From NCBI GenBank assembly GCA_963728925.1, contig CAVSMB010000024.1, forward strand, positions 58,421 through 122,420: a DNA stretch of 64,000 nt. Reading direction: 5' to 3'. The notes under the pieces were generated by a model. It searched no databases, was not told the DNA's origin, and saw only the letters and a list, made by a program, of their open reading frames with translations. The stretch comes from JBBPZA01 sp963728925. GTDB taxonomy: Bacteria; Actinomycetota; Thermoleophilia; Solirubrobacterales; Solirubrobacteraceae. Shown here one piece after another: positions 52,853-61,079 of this stretch. The stretch's first letter is position 1. The number at the start of each line of letters is the position of its first letter. Position numbers and translations under genes: made by a program.

Positions 52853-53322
52853 GTGCTCGCGTTCCTCGTGCTCTGCGCGCTCGTGGTGGCCGCAGTGCTG
52901 GGGGTCGCGGCGCTGTTGGCGCGCGTGGACCGCTCGACGTCGACGTCGGCGAGACCGGCGGCGGCGGGCCCGCGCAGGCTCGGTACGCCCGGGTCCAGCG
53001 CGCGACCGACCCGGCCGCCCAGGTCCGCTTCCGGCTCGCGGGCACGAAGGTCACCGTCAGCGCCGGCCGCGACGCTCCGGGCCTCGGCGAGCTGCAGGGG
53101 AGGCGCCTCACCGTGCAATGCGCGTTCCTGGCCGACCGCGGCGCGGTCCTCACCGACGGCCGCGTGCGCTGGCCGCGCGGGGAGCGCAAGGTGACCGCGA
53201 CGCTGAGCGGCGCGCCCGGCCGGGAAGCGCAGTTCTGCAGCGTCCAGCGCTCGGACCGCGGATCGCCGATCGCCCAGGCGGTGTTCCCGGCCGTGCGCGG
53301 CGCCGCCGAACCAGCGGGCTGA
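52853..53322 (+). pseudogene. Exported protein of unknown function, frameshifted near 52930
   Basis: The first part (GTG 52853, after a GAGGAGG ribosome site) gives a membrane helix LAFLVLCALVVAAVLGVAAL. The mature domain continues in another frame from about 52930: DVDVGETGGGG, ARYARVQRATDPAAQVRFRL, TVSAGRDAPGLGELQGRRLT and VQCAFLADRGAVL, then REAQFCSVQRSDRGSPIAQA. It holds two cysteines. No family is recognised. It is one frame slip from an intact gene, so it is either a recent pseudogene or a sequence error. Confidence 0.55.
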
Positions 53323-53377
53323 GCGACACCGTCCCGGCTCGGGCGCGAGCGGCCTCGGGTGTACTAGGTTCCCGGAC

Positions 53378-54355
53378 ATGGACGGCCGCCTGATCGGCGC
53401 GGACCTCGGAGGCACGAACCTCTCGGTCGCCCGGATGCACGAAGGGGCGATCGAGGAGCGCGCGATCACGCCGACGGACAAGTCGAGCGCGGAGGCGATG
53501 CTCGACGAGATCGTCCGCGCCGTCGAGCCGCTGCGCACGGCCGACACCGTCGCGGTCGGGATCGGCGTCCCGGCGGCGGTCGACTTCGCGTCGGGCGAGG
53601 CGAAGTCGGGAGTCAACGTGCCCCTCACCGGCGTCCCGGTCCGCAAGGTCCTCGGCGAGCACCTGGGCATCCCCGTCTACGTCGACAACGACGCGAACTG
53701 CGCGGCGATCGCCGAGGCCCACGACGACGACGGCCGCCTCGTCGTGCGCGATCTCGTGATGTTCACCGTCGGCACCGGCGTCGGCGGCGGGCTCGTCCTC
53801 GGCGGGCGCCCCTACCGCGGCGCGACCGGCGCCGCCGCCGAGCTGGGGCACCAGCTCGTCGGCCTGCGCCTCGAGGACGAGGTGGCCGATCCATCGGCCG
53901 GCTGGCCGAAGACCGGCTCGCTCGAGGCGCTGGCCTCCGGCCGCGCCCTCGGGGACATCGCCGTTCGCATCGCCGGCGAGCGGCCCGACTCCGCCCTCGG
54001 TCGAGCGCTGGCCGCCGGCGAGGCGGTCACCGGCGTCGAGCTCGTCAAGGCGGCCAAGGCCGGCGACGCCGAGGCGGTCGCCGGGCTGCGGCTGCTCGGC
54101 CGTCGCCTGGGGATCGGGATCGCCAGCGCCCTCAACGTCTTCGATCCCGAGGTCGTCGCCGTCGGCGGCGGTGTCTCGATCGCCGGTGACCTGCTGCTCG
54201 CCCCCGCCGAGGAGGTCGCGCGGCGGTTCGCGCTTCCGGGCTGCGGGGAGCACACGGTGATCCGGCTCTCGCGCTGGGGACCGGAGGCGGGCGTGCGCGG
54301 GGCGGCGCTGATGGCCGCCCTCGCCCTGCGCGAGGAGGAGCAGCTGCCCGCGTGA
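53378..54355 (+). CDS. ROK-family kinase, lacking the ROK zinc motif
   Basis: A 325-residue sugar kinase-fold protein. The phosphate loop is GADLGGTN (7-14), VDNDANCAAIAEA holds the catalytic Asp, TVGTGVGGGLVLGG is the second phosphate loop and GAAAELGHQLVGL the Glu-Gly-His block. The region where ROK proteins normally have CxCGxxGCLE reads DPSAGWPKTGSLEALASG, so the zinc cysteines are gone. It is likely a glucokinase, because gnd and pgl follow, but regulatory roles are possible. The neighbouring ROK at 56.8 kb keeps the motif. Confidence 0.8.
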   Translation: MDGRLIGADLGGTNLSVARMHEGAIEERAITPTDKSSAEAMLDEIVRAVEPLRTADTVAVGIGVPAAVDFASGEAKSGVNVPLTGVPVRKVLGEHLGIPVYVDNDANCAAIAEAHDDDGRLVVRDLVMFTVGTGVGGGLVLGGRPYRGATGAAAELGHQLVGLRLEDEVADPSAGWPKTGSLEALASGRALGDIAVRIAGERPDSALGRALAAGEAVTGVELVKAAKAGDAEAVAGLRLLGRRLGIGIASALNVFDPEVVAVGGGVSIAGDLLLAPAEEVARRFALPGCGEHTVIRLSRWGPEAGVRGAALMAALALREEEQLPA

Positions 54356-54395
54356 ACGAGCACAGCAATTTCGTCGTCGACAGAGGAGAGCACTG

Positions 54396-55424
54396 ATGCA
54401 GCTCGGGATGATCGGATTGGGCCGCATGGGCGGCAACATGGTGCGCCGCCTCATGCGCGACGGGCACGACTGCGTCGTGTACGACGTGAGCGCGGACGCG
54501 GTCCAGGGGCTGGCGGGCGAGGGCGCCACCGGCGCCGGCTCGCTCGAGGACTTCGTGGCCAAGCTCGAGCATCCGCGCCACGTCTGGCTGATGGTGCCCG
54601 CGGGCATCGTCGACGAGCAGATCGCGAGCATCGCCCCGCTGCTCGAGGCCGACGACGCGATCATCGATGGCGGCAACTCCTACTACCGGGACGACATCCG
54701 TCGCGCCCACGAGCTCGAGGGCCGGGGGATTCACTACGTCGACGTCGGCACGAGCGGCGGCGTGTTCGGGCTCGAGCGCGGCTACTGCATGATGATCGGC
54801 GGCGACGACGCAGCCGTCGGCCGCATGGACCCGATCTTCGTCTCGCTCGCTCCCGGCATCGACGCAGCACCGCGAACGGACGACGCCGGCCCGGAGTCCC
54901 AGGCCGAGCAGGGCTACCTGCACTGCGGGCCCTCCGGCGCGGGGCACTTCGTGAAGATGGTCCACAACGGCATCGAGTACGGCGTCATGGAGGCCTACGC
55001 CGAGGGCTTCAACATCCTGCACAACGCCGACATCGGCAAGCGCCAGCACGAGGTCGACGCCGAGACGACGCCGGTGCGCGACCCCTCGCTCTACCAGTAC
55101 GGCTTCGACGTCGCGGCGGTGGCCGAGGTCTGGCGGCGCGGGAGCGTCATCGCCTCGTGGCTCCTCGACCTCACGGCGGCGGCGCTGCGCGAGAGCCCCA
55201 ACCTCTCCGACTTCGGCGGCCGCGTCTCGGACTCAGGCGAAGGGCGTTGGACGGCGATCGCCGCCATCGATGAGGCGGTGCCGATCCCGGTCCTCTCCAC
55301 GGCGCTGTTCACCCGCTTCTCCTCGCGTGGCGAGGCCGACTTCGGCAACAAGGTGACCTCGGCGATGCGCTTCGCCTTCGGCGGGCATCTGGAGAAGCCC
55401 GAGAAGACGCCGGCCGGGTTGTGA
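54396..55424 (+). CDS. gnd: 6-phosphogluconate dehydrogenase, decarboxylating (short form)
   Basis: A 342-residue enzyme that oxidises 6-phosphogluconate to ribulose 5-phosphate. The Rossmann motif is GLGRMGGNM (7-15). IIDGGNSYYRDD, HYVDVGTSGGVFGLERGYCM and GAGHFVKMVHNGIEYG with the catalytic Lys are present. It is the short Gnd type that lacks the second repeat of the E. coli enzyme. An AGAGGAGAG ribosome site precedes the ATG. It follows the ROK kinase by 40 bases and precedes pgl by 34. Confidence 0.92.
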   Translation: MQLGMIGLGRMGGNMVRRLMRDGHDCVVYDVSADAVQGLAGEGATGAGSLEDFVAKLEHPRHVWLMVPAGIVDEQIASIAPLLEADDAIIDGGNSYYRDDIRRAHELEGRGIHYVDVGTSGGVFGLERGYCMMIGGDDAAVGRMDPIFVSLAPGIDAAPRTDDAGPESQAEQGYLHCGPSGAGHFVKMVHNGIEYGVMEAYAEGFNILHNADIGKRQHEVDAETTPVRDPSLYQYGFDVAAVAEVWRRGSVIASWLLDLTAAALRESPNLSDFGGRVSDSGEGRWTAIAAIDEAVPIPVLSTALFTRFSSRGEADFGNKVTSAMRFAFGGHLEKPEKTPAGL

Positions 55425-55458
55425 GGCGGAAGCTCGCGTCGGTCACCGGGACGACCAC

Positions 55459-56181
55459 ATGACCGCCCTGCGGGTGTACCAACACGCCGAGGCCACCGCC
55501 CAGGCCGCCGCCGCGCTCGTCGAGCAGGAGGTGTCGGCGGCCCGCGCCGCGTCGGGCTCGGTGCACGTGGCGCTGGCCGGCGGATCGACCCCCGAGCGCA
55601 CCTACGAGCTGCTCGGCGCCGACCGCGACGCAGACTGGACGGGGGTCGAGCTGTGGATGGGCGACGAGCGCGTCGTCGGAGACGACGACCCGGACTCCAA
55701 CCTGCGCATGATCCGCACGGCGCTCGCGGGCGCGCCGCTGTCGGAGTCGCAGTGGCACCGCGTGCCCACCGAGCTGGGTCCCGAGGACGCGGCGGCCGCC
55801 TACGGCGCGGAGCTCGAGTCGCGGGCACCCGCGCCGGACGGAGGCATCCCGGTGCTCGACCTGGCGCTGCAGGGCGTCGGGCCCGACGGCCACACCGCCT
55901 CGCTGTTCCCCCATCACCCGCTGCTCGAGGTGACTGACCGCGTGTGCGCGGCGATCCTGGACTCCCCCAAGCCGCCGCCCGAGCGCGTGACCTTCACGCT
56001 CCCGGTGCTGCGCGCCGCGCGGCGCATCCTGTTCCTGATCACCGGCGAGGGGAAGGCGGGCCCGCTCGCGCAGATCATGGCCGGGCCCGACCCTGCGGTC
56101 CCGTCCAGCCTGCTCGGCAGCGAGCGCACGATCGTGCTCGCCGACGAGGCGGCCGCCTCGCGCGTCCCCGGCCGTGGCTAG
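55459..56181 (+). CDS. pgl: 6-phosphogluconolactonase
   Basis: A 240-residue DevB-type lactonase that opens 6-phosphogluconolactone. HVALAGGSTPERTYELL, WMGDERVVGDDDPDSNLRMI and LQGVGPDGHTASLFPHHPLL are the family blocks in order. It supplies the substrate of gnd just upstream. The usual partner zwf is not in the window. The next gene starts eight bases before its end. Confidence 0.92.
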   Translation: MTALRVYQHAEATAQAAAALVEQEVSAARAASGSVHVALAGGSTPERTYELLGADRDADWTGVELWMGDERVVGDDDPDSNLRMIRTALAGAPLSESQWHRVPTELGPEDAAAAYGAELESRAPAPDGGIPVLDLALQGVGPDGHTASLFPHHPLLEVTDRVCAAILDSPKPPPERVTFTLPVLRAARRILFLITGEGKAGPLAQIMAGPDPAVPSSLLGSERTIVLADEAAASRVPGRG

Positions 56182-56746
56182 GACCGGCCACGCGGTCGTC
56201 CTCGTCCGGCACGGAGAGACCGAGTGGACCAAGAACGGGCGCCACACGGGGGCGACGGACCTCGGGCTGACCGACGAGGGCCGCGACGTCGCACGCCGGC
56301 TGGGTGAGCGACTGCGCCCCCGGCGGTTCGCGCGCGTGCTCTCCAGCCCGCTCTCGCGCTCGCTCCAGACGGCGCGGCTCGCGGGCTTCGAGGACCCCGA
56401 GATCCGCGACGAGCTGCGCGAATGGGAGTACGGCGAGTACGAGGGGCTCACGACCGTGGAGATCCGCGAGCGCCACCCGGGCTGGCTTCTGTGGCGCGAC
56501 GGCTGCCCAGGCGGCGAGGACGCTGCGGCCGTCGGGGCCCGGGCCGACCGGGTGATCGCGGAGATGCGCGAGCTCGACGGCGACGCGCTCCTCTTCTCCC
56601 ACGGCCACTTCCTGCGCGTCCTCGGGGCGCGGTGGGTCGGGCTGGGCCCCGAGCATGGCGCCATGCTCGGGCTCGGGACGGCGACGCTCTCGACGGTCGG
56701 GTGGGAGCGCGAGATCGCCGTGATCTGGGAGTGGAACGCGTCCTGA
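56174..56746 (+). CDS. Histidine phosphatase (phosphoglycerate-mutase-like)
   Basis: A 190-residue histidine-phosphatase protein. The phosphohistidine motif is VLVRHGETEWT, and ARVLSSPLSRSLQTARL, WEYGEYEGLTT and FSHGHFLRVLGARW (second His) follow. In this cluster it may dephosphorylate a sugar phosphate, but alpha-ribazole phosphatase and other roles cannot be excluded. GTG 56174 overlaps the end of pgl. Confidence 0.85.
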   Translation: MARTGHAVVLVRHGETEWTKNGRHTGATDLGLTDEGRDVARRLGERLRPRRFARVLSSPLSRSLQTARLAGFEDPEIRDELREWEYGEYEGLTTVEIRERHPGWLLWRDGCPGGEDAAAVGARADRVIAEMRELDGDALLFSHGHFLRVLGARWVGLGPEHGAMLGLGTATLSTVGWEREIAVIWEWNAS

Positions 56747-56762
56747 GCGCCGCGGCGGGCGC

Positions 56763-57722
56763 TCAGGAGACGAGCAGCGCGGCCCCGATCGCCCCGCCGA
56801 GGTCGCCGAGCGACGCGATGCGGATCTCCGGCGGGTGCTCGGAGGCGAAGAGGTGCTTGTCGAACTCCTTGCGGAACGCGCCGAGGTAGCGCTCGCCGAG
56901 GCGTACGCCGAGCCCGCCGCCGATCACCACGGCCTCGACGTCGAGCACGTTGCACGAGGAGGCGACGCCGACCCCGAGCGCGGTGATGGCGCGGTCGATC
57001 AGGTGCTCGGCCATCCCGTCGCCCTGGTCGAGCGCGCGCTCCCACACGCCGCTGGTCAGCCGCGTGCGCCCGCGCTTCTCCATGAGCTTGAAGAGGTCGG
57101 TCTTCTCGCCGTCGTCGAAGTGCAGCGTGCGCGCGCGAGCCTCCATCATCGCCCGGCCGGCGTAGGCCTCCATGCATCCGAGCCGCCCGCACCCGCAGCG
57201 CGCGCCGTTGCGCTTGACCACCACATGACCGATCTCGCCCGCGGCGCCGCGGCCCTGCCAGGGCTTTCCGGCGAGGACGATCCCACCGCCGACCCCGGTT
57301 CCCCAGAACACGCCGAGCAGCGAGGGGAACTCCTCGGCGGCCCCCAGCAAGAACTCGGCGTTGGTGGCGACGTTGACGTCGTTGCCGAGCTTGACGCGCT
57401 TGACCCCGAGGTCGTCGCCGAGCGCCTTGGCCAGCCCGAAGCTGCCGTCCCAGCTCGGCAGGTTGCGCGCCTGGGAGACCGCGCCCTTGCGGACGTCGAT
57501 CTCGCCCGGCGATCCCACCCCGATCCCGGACAGCTTCGCCGGAGCGACCCCCGCCTGCTCGGCCGCCTCGCGCAGCGCCTGCGCGATCTCGGCCGCGACG
57601 GCCGGCGGGCCGCCCTCCTGCGGGGTCGGGTGGCGTGCCTCGCCGAGGACCTTGTTGTCCTCCGCGACCACCACCGCCTGGATCTTCGTCCCGCCCAGAT
57701 CGATGCCGCCCCGTGCGCTCAT
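56763..57722 (-). CDS. ROK-family sugar kinase (glucokinase-like)
   Basis: A 319-residue ROK kinase. GIDLGGTKIQAVVVAEDN is the first phosphate loop, GNDVNVATNAEFL holds the catalytic Asp, GVFWGTGVGGGIVL the second loop and GAAGEIGHVVV the ExGH block. The zinc motif CGCGRLGCMEAYAG is complete, unlike the ROK gene at 53.4 kb. GGGAGGAGGAC precedes ATG 57722. It faces the pgl/phosphatase genes convergently and probably phosphorylates glucose or another hexose for the pathway. Confidence 0.88.
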   Translation of the reverse strand: MSARGGIDLGGTKIQAVVVAEDNKVLGEARHPTPQEGGPPAVAAEIAQALREAAEQAGVAPAKLSGIGVGSPGEIDVRKGAVSQARNLPSWDGSFGLAKALGDDLGVKRVKLGNDVNVATNAEFLLGAAEEFPSLLGVFWGTGVGGGIVLAGKPWQGRGAAGEIGHVVVKRNGARCGCGRLGCMEAYAGRAMMEARARTLHFDDGEKTDLFKLMEKRGRTRLTSGVWERALDQGDGMAEHLIDRAITALGVGVASSCNVLDVEAVVIGGGLGVRLGERYLGAFRKEFDKHLFASEHPPEIRIASLGDLGGAIGAALLVS

Positions 57723-57881
57723 CCGTCCTCCTCCCTGACGCTCACGTGCGCGAGCGTACCCGGACGAACGGTCGATGGCGCGCCCGGAATTCGCTCGACG
57801 TTGCGGGGTCGTTCGCGGCGCGCCGTTGACGGCCGTCCCGGCGGCGGGGTCCAATGCGGCCCCGCACTGGAGACGCGAACG

Positions 57882-58046
57882 ATGGCCCGGCCCACGCAGA
57901 TCTACTCGAGCACGCTGTCCCGGCGCGAGCGCGCGTGGGGCCGGAGCCGCCGATCGTCGCTTCCCGCCCTCGCCGCACGGGCCGCAGGCGCCTGCGCGCT
58001 GGCGTGCACGATCGCCTTGATCGTCGCCCCGTACCTGTCGGGCTGA
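57882..58046 (+). CDS. 54-residue single-helix membrane protein
   Basis: It reads MARPTQIYSSTLSRRERAWG, an Arg-rich segment, and one C-terminal helix ARAAGACALACTIALIVAPY. A GGAG ribosome site lies nine bases before the ATG. A positively charged N-terminus followed by a tail helix suggests a small tail-anchored protein. No family is recognised. Confidence 0.55.
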   Translation: MARPTQIYSSTLSRRERAWGRSRRSSLPALAARAAGACALACTIALIVAPYLSG

Positions 58047-58079
58047 GCTCCCCCTCACCTGAGGGGTCTGCGCGCCCCC

Positions 58080-59120
58080 TCAGGTGCTCAGCTCGACGGG
58101 CACGAGCTCGAGCTCCCGCGGACGGCCGTCGCGCAGCACGGTCACGGGCGTCGGGCGATCGATGAGCTCGGCGACCATCAGCCGCTGGAGGTCGGCGACG
58201 GTGACCACCGGGCTCCCGTCGACCTGCACGATCAGGTCCTCGGCGCGCATTCCGGCCCGGGCCGCCGGGCTGCCGTCGACGACCTCGACGACCTCGACCG
58301 CGGTCTTCGCGGGCCAGGCCGCGCGAGCCTGCGGCGGCAGCGGGCGCGGACCTCCGGCGATCCCGACATAGGCTCGGCGGACGCGGCCGTCGCGCATGAG
58401 CGCGCCGACCACCTTGCGCGTCGCCTCGTTGATCGGGACCGCCAGACCGAGCCCGATGCCCGCCACCGCGGTGTTGATGCCGACGAGTCGGCCGTGGCTG
58501 TCGACCAGCGCGCCCCCCGAGTTGCCCGGGTTGAGAGCGGCGTCGGTCTGGATGACGTTGTCGATGATCCGCGCCGCGCGCCCATGGCGGGCGGGCAGCG
58601 AGCGGCCAAGGGCCGAGACCACGCCGGCGGTGACCGACCCGGCGAAGCCGTTGGGGTTGCCGATGGCGACCACGAGCTGGCCGACCCGCAGCGCCTCGGC
58701 GTCGCCGAGCAGCGCGGGTTGGAGATCGGTTGCGTCGGCCCGCAGGACGGCGAGGTCCGAGAAGGCATCTGTGCCGACGATGCGGAAGCGGAACTCGCGC
58801 CCGTCGGCGAACGACGCGGTGCCGCGGCGCTCGCGCCCGGAGACGACGTGCGCCGAGGTCAGCAGGAAGCCGTCGGGGGTGAGGACGACGCCGCTTCCCG
58901 CCCCGGCCGGCACGTGCCCCGCGCGGGTGCGGCGGGTGATGCGCAGGTTGGCGACCGACGGCGTGAGCGCGTCGGCCACCCCGACGACGGCCTGCGAGTA
59001 GGCGTCGAGGGCCTGGGCGTCGGTCTGGGCCACGGCGGCGGGGTCGGCCGCCGCCGCGCGCTCCGGCCCTGCCTCGCTCTCGGCGGGCCGCCGGTCGGCA
59101 TCTTCGCGCAGCGCGCTCAT
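58080..59120 (-). CDS. S1C trypsin-like protease with PDZ domain
   Basis: A 346-residue HtrA-fold protease without signal peptide or membrane helix. The triad is H91 (LTSAHVV), D122 (SDLAVL) and S201 (NPGNSGGALV). A PDZ domain covers about 245-335 (VEVVEVVDGSPAARAGMRAE). A cytoplasmic role in protein quality control is likely. Its ATG overlaps the stop of the upstream protease (ATGA), so the two are coupled. Confidence 0.88.
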   Translation of the reverse strand: MSALREDADRRPAESEAGPERAAAADPAAVAQTDAQALDAYSQAVVGVADALTPSVANLRITRRTRAGHVPAGAGSGVVLTPDGFLLTSAHVVSGRERRGTASFADGREFRFRIVGTDAFSDLAVLRADATDLQPALLGDAEALRVGQLVVAIGNPNGFAGSVTAGVVSALGRSLPARHGRAARIIDNVIQTDAALNPGNSGGALVDSHGRLVGINTAVAGIGLGLAVPINEATRKVVGALMRDGRVRRAYVGIAGGPRPLPPQARAAWPAKTAVEVVEVVDGSPAARAGMRAEDLIVQVDGSPVVTVADLQRLMVAELIDRPTPVTVLRDGRPRELELVPVELST

Positions 59121-60010
59121 CGCGTCGCCTCCTCGGCCTCACGCCCGAACTCGACCTCGACCGTGCGCTCTTCGGTCCCGCGCACGATCGTCAGGGCCAG
59201 ACGCTCGCCGGCGCCGTCCACCGCGCTGTGGAGCGCGTCGATGCCAGTGACATCGTCGCCGGCGGCGGCGACCACCAGGTCGCCGCGCTGGACGCCGGCG
59301 CGATCCGCAGCGCTCCCGTCCTCGACCGCGCGCACGAGCACGCCGTCGCGCTCGGGGAGGCCGACGGCGCGCCGCAGCCGACGCGCGACGCGCGGCGGCG
59401 CGACGGCCACGCCGAGCCGCGGGGGGGTCACCGCGTCGCCGCGGGCCAGCGCCTCGACGCGCTCGCGCGCGGCCGGTATGGCAAGGATCAGACCGCCCTC
59501 CATGCGGACGGCGTTGAGCCCGAGCAGGCGCCCGTCGGTGTCGACGAGCGGCCCGCCCGACGATCCGCGCGGGAGCTGCGCGGTGTGCTCGACGGTGCCG
59601 GCCACGCGCCGCCCGCGGGGCCCGCGGAAGGAGCGACGCTCGGAGGAGACGAAGCCCGGCGTGGCGCGAAGGCCGCGCCCGCCCGGGTTCGCGAGGGCGA
59701 TGACCGCGGCGCCGATGCCGGGCGCGGGGTCCGTCGCCCATTCGACGGGCTCGACGTCGCCGGTGTCGACCTCGAGCACGGCGAGGTCGCCGTCCCGGTC
59801 GCTGGCGAGTACGCGTGCGGTCTCGCGACGGCCGTCGGCGAAGCTGACGGTCGCCTCCTCGCCACGCAGGTTGTGCGCGTTGGTGACGACGCGGCCGCCC
59901 TCGACGACGACGCCCGAGCCGACGCCCCAGCCGCGCCCGAGCCCGGCGACGGCGGGCCCGACCCGATCGACGACGCTGGCGATGGTGTCTGCGGTGTCCT
60001 GCAGGCTCAT
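59117..60010 (-). CDS. S1C trypsin-like protease with PDZ domain, first of a coupled pair
   Basis: A 297-residue protease related to the next gene. The triad is H46 (VVTNAHNL), D75 (DGDLAVLEV) and S151 (PRGSSGGPL). A C-terminal PDZ-like domain occupies about 205-290 (GVLVRAVEDGSAADRAGVQR). It has no signal peptide. ATG 60010 follows a GGAAGGAAG ribosome site. It is divergent from the HxlR-type regulator and may be under its control, since the dyad at 60067-60084 lies between them. Confidence 0.85.
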   Translation of the reverse strand: MSLQDTADTIASVVDRVGPAVAGLGRGWGVGSGVVVEGGRVVTNAHNLRGEEATVSFADGRRETARVLASDRDGDLAVLEVDTGDVEPVEWATDPAPGIGAAVIALANPGGRGLRATPGFVSSERRSFRGPRGRRVAGTVEHTAQLPRGSSGGPLVDTDGRLLGLNAVRMEGGLILAIPAARERVEALARGDAVTPPRLGVAVAPPRVARRLRRAVGLPERDGVLVRAVEDGSAADRAGVQRGDLVVAAAGDDVTGIDALHSAVDGAGERLALTIVRGTEERTVEVEFGREAEEATR

Positions 60011-60066
60011 CCGACTTCCTTCCTCCCCGGGGCCAGCGGGCTCCGAGTAGTCACTAGCTGTTTGCA

Positions 60067-60084
60067 AGTGACCAACGTATCACT
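60067..60084. promoter_or_regulatory. AGTGA-N8-TCACT dyad, candidate HxlR operator
   Basis: AGTGA (60067-60071) and TCACT (60080-60084) form an inverted repeat 12 bases before the HxlR-type ATG, in the 85-base gap to the divergent protease genes. Another TCACT (60050-60054) lies nearby. The position fits autoregulation and control of the protease pair. Confidence 0.45.
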
Positions 60085-60095
60085 ACGCTGAAGGC

Positions 60096-60578
60096 ATGGC
60101 CGAACCTGGCGCCAAGACCACCGCGGCAGCGGACCCAGCCCGCAGCCGGCCGCTCGCCGACGCGCTCGACGCGACCTCTCCTCTCGCCGACGCCCTCGAC
60201 GCCGTCGGCGACCGCTGGACGCTGCTCGTCGTCGCCGCGCTGCTCGACGGGCCGCGGCGCTTCGGCGACCTGCAGCGCGCGCTGCCCGGCATCGCGGCGA
60301 ACGTGCTGACCCAGCGGCTGCGCAACCTCGAGGGCCGCCGGCTGGTCGTCGCCCAGCCCTACTCCGAGCGACCGCCGCGCTTCGTCTACGAGCTGACCGA
60401 CGGCGGCCGCGACCTCGCCGGCGCGCTGCGCCAGCTCGCTGACTGGGGCGCGCGCCACGGCGAGGGCGAGCCGCCGCGCCACGAGGCCTGCGGTACGCCG
60501 ATGGAGGCGCGCTGGTACTGCCCGACCTGCGAGCGCCCCGTCGACGACGACGAGGCCGAGCAGCTCCACTACGCCTAG
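60096..60578 (+). CDS. HxlR-type winged-helix regulator with C-terminal zinc ribbon
   Basis: A 160-residue regulator. The HxlR winged helix occupies about 28-115 (LADALDAVGDRWTLLVVAAL, RFGDLQRALPGIAANVLTQR, RLRNLEGRRLV). The N-terminus has a near-duplicate LADALDA. The C-terminal CPTCERP with an earlier Cys (HEACGTP) suggests a small zinc-binding tail. HxlR proteins sense reactive carbonyls or redox state. It is divergent from the two proteases and overlaps the convergent VOC gene by four bases. Confidence 0.85.
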   Translation: MAEPGAKTTAAADPARSRPLADALDATSPLADALDAVGDRWTLLVVAALLDGPRRFGDLQRALPGIAANVLTQRLRNLEGRRLVVAQPYSERPPRFVYELTDGGRDLAGALRQLADWGARHGEGEPPRHEACGTPMEARWYCPTCERPVDDDEAEQLHYA

Positions 60579-60973
60579 GCTCCCGCGGGCTTGCCCTCCG
60601 CATAGCGGTGATGGATGGCGAGGACGTTGCCGTCGGGGTCCTCGAAGAAGGTCTGCAGGCACACCCCGGAGTCGATCGTCTCGCCCTTGAAGCGGACGCC
60701 GCGCGACTCGAGCTCGCCCTGGGCCGCCTCGAAGTCGTCGACGCGCAGCTCGATCGGATGGTTGGTGGCTCGGAACTCGAGCCCGAAGGCGTCGGACTGC
60801 ATGACGGCGATCGTCAGGTTGCCGGTCTCGAACTCGACGGCGGGCATCTGCCCCCAGCGCTTGGCCTCGGGCAGTCCCAGCACGTCGCCGTAGAAGCGGA
60901 CCGCGCGATCGATGTCCGTCGTCGCGACCGTGATGAAGTCGGTGCCGGTGATCAGTGGTGTGGGTGGGGTCAT
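60575..60973 (-). CDS. VOC-family (glyoxalase-like) protein
   Basis: A 132-residue protein with FITVATTDIDRAVRFYGDVL, GLPEAKRWGQMPAVEFETGN and LQTFFEDPDGNVLAIHHRYA, the two-module VOC pattern with likely metal ligands (Glu of EFETG, His of AIHHRY). Substrate is unknown. ATG 60973 begins the conserved part; the frame is open 12 more bases upstream. Confidence 0.88.
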   Translation of the reverse strand: MTPPTPLITGTDFITVATTDIDRAVRFYGDVLGLPEAKRWGQMPAVEFETGNLTIAVMQSDAFGLEFRATNHPIELRVDDFEAAQGELESRGVRFKGETIDSGVCLQTFFEDPDGNVLAIHHRYAEGKPAGA

Positions 60974-61020
60974 GCCCTGCAGCATGTCGAGAATCGGCTT
61001 GCAACGAGCCCGGACATGCG

Positions 61021-61055
61021 CCGGCCCGCCCCCGCTTCGAGCGAGGACGGGCCGG
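61021..61055 (-). terminator. Hairpin downstream of the sigma-factor gene
   Basis: CCGGCCCG (61021-61028) and CGGGCCGG (61048-61055) form a perfect 8-bp stem. A smaller hairpin CGCT/AGCG sits in the loop. It lies 25 bases beyond the stop of the sigma-factor gene. No U-tract follows, so efficiency is unclear. Confidence 0.45.
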
Positions 61056-61079
61056 GGTGCAGACGGGTTGGGGTAGTGC

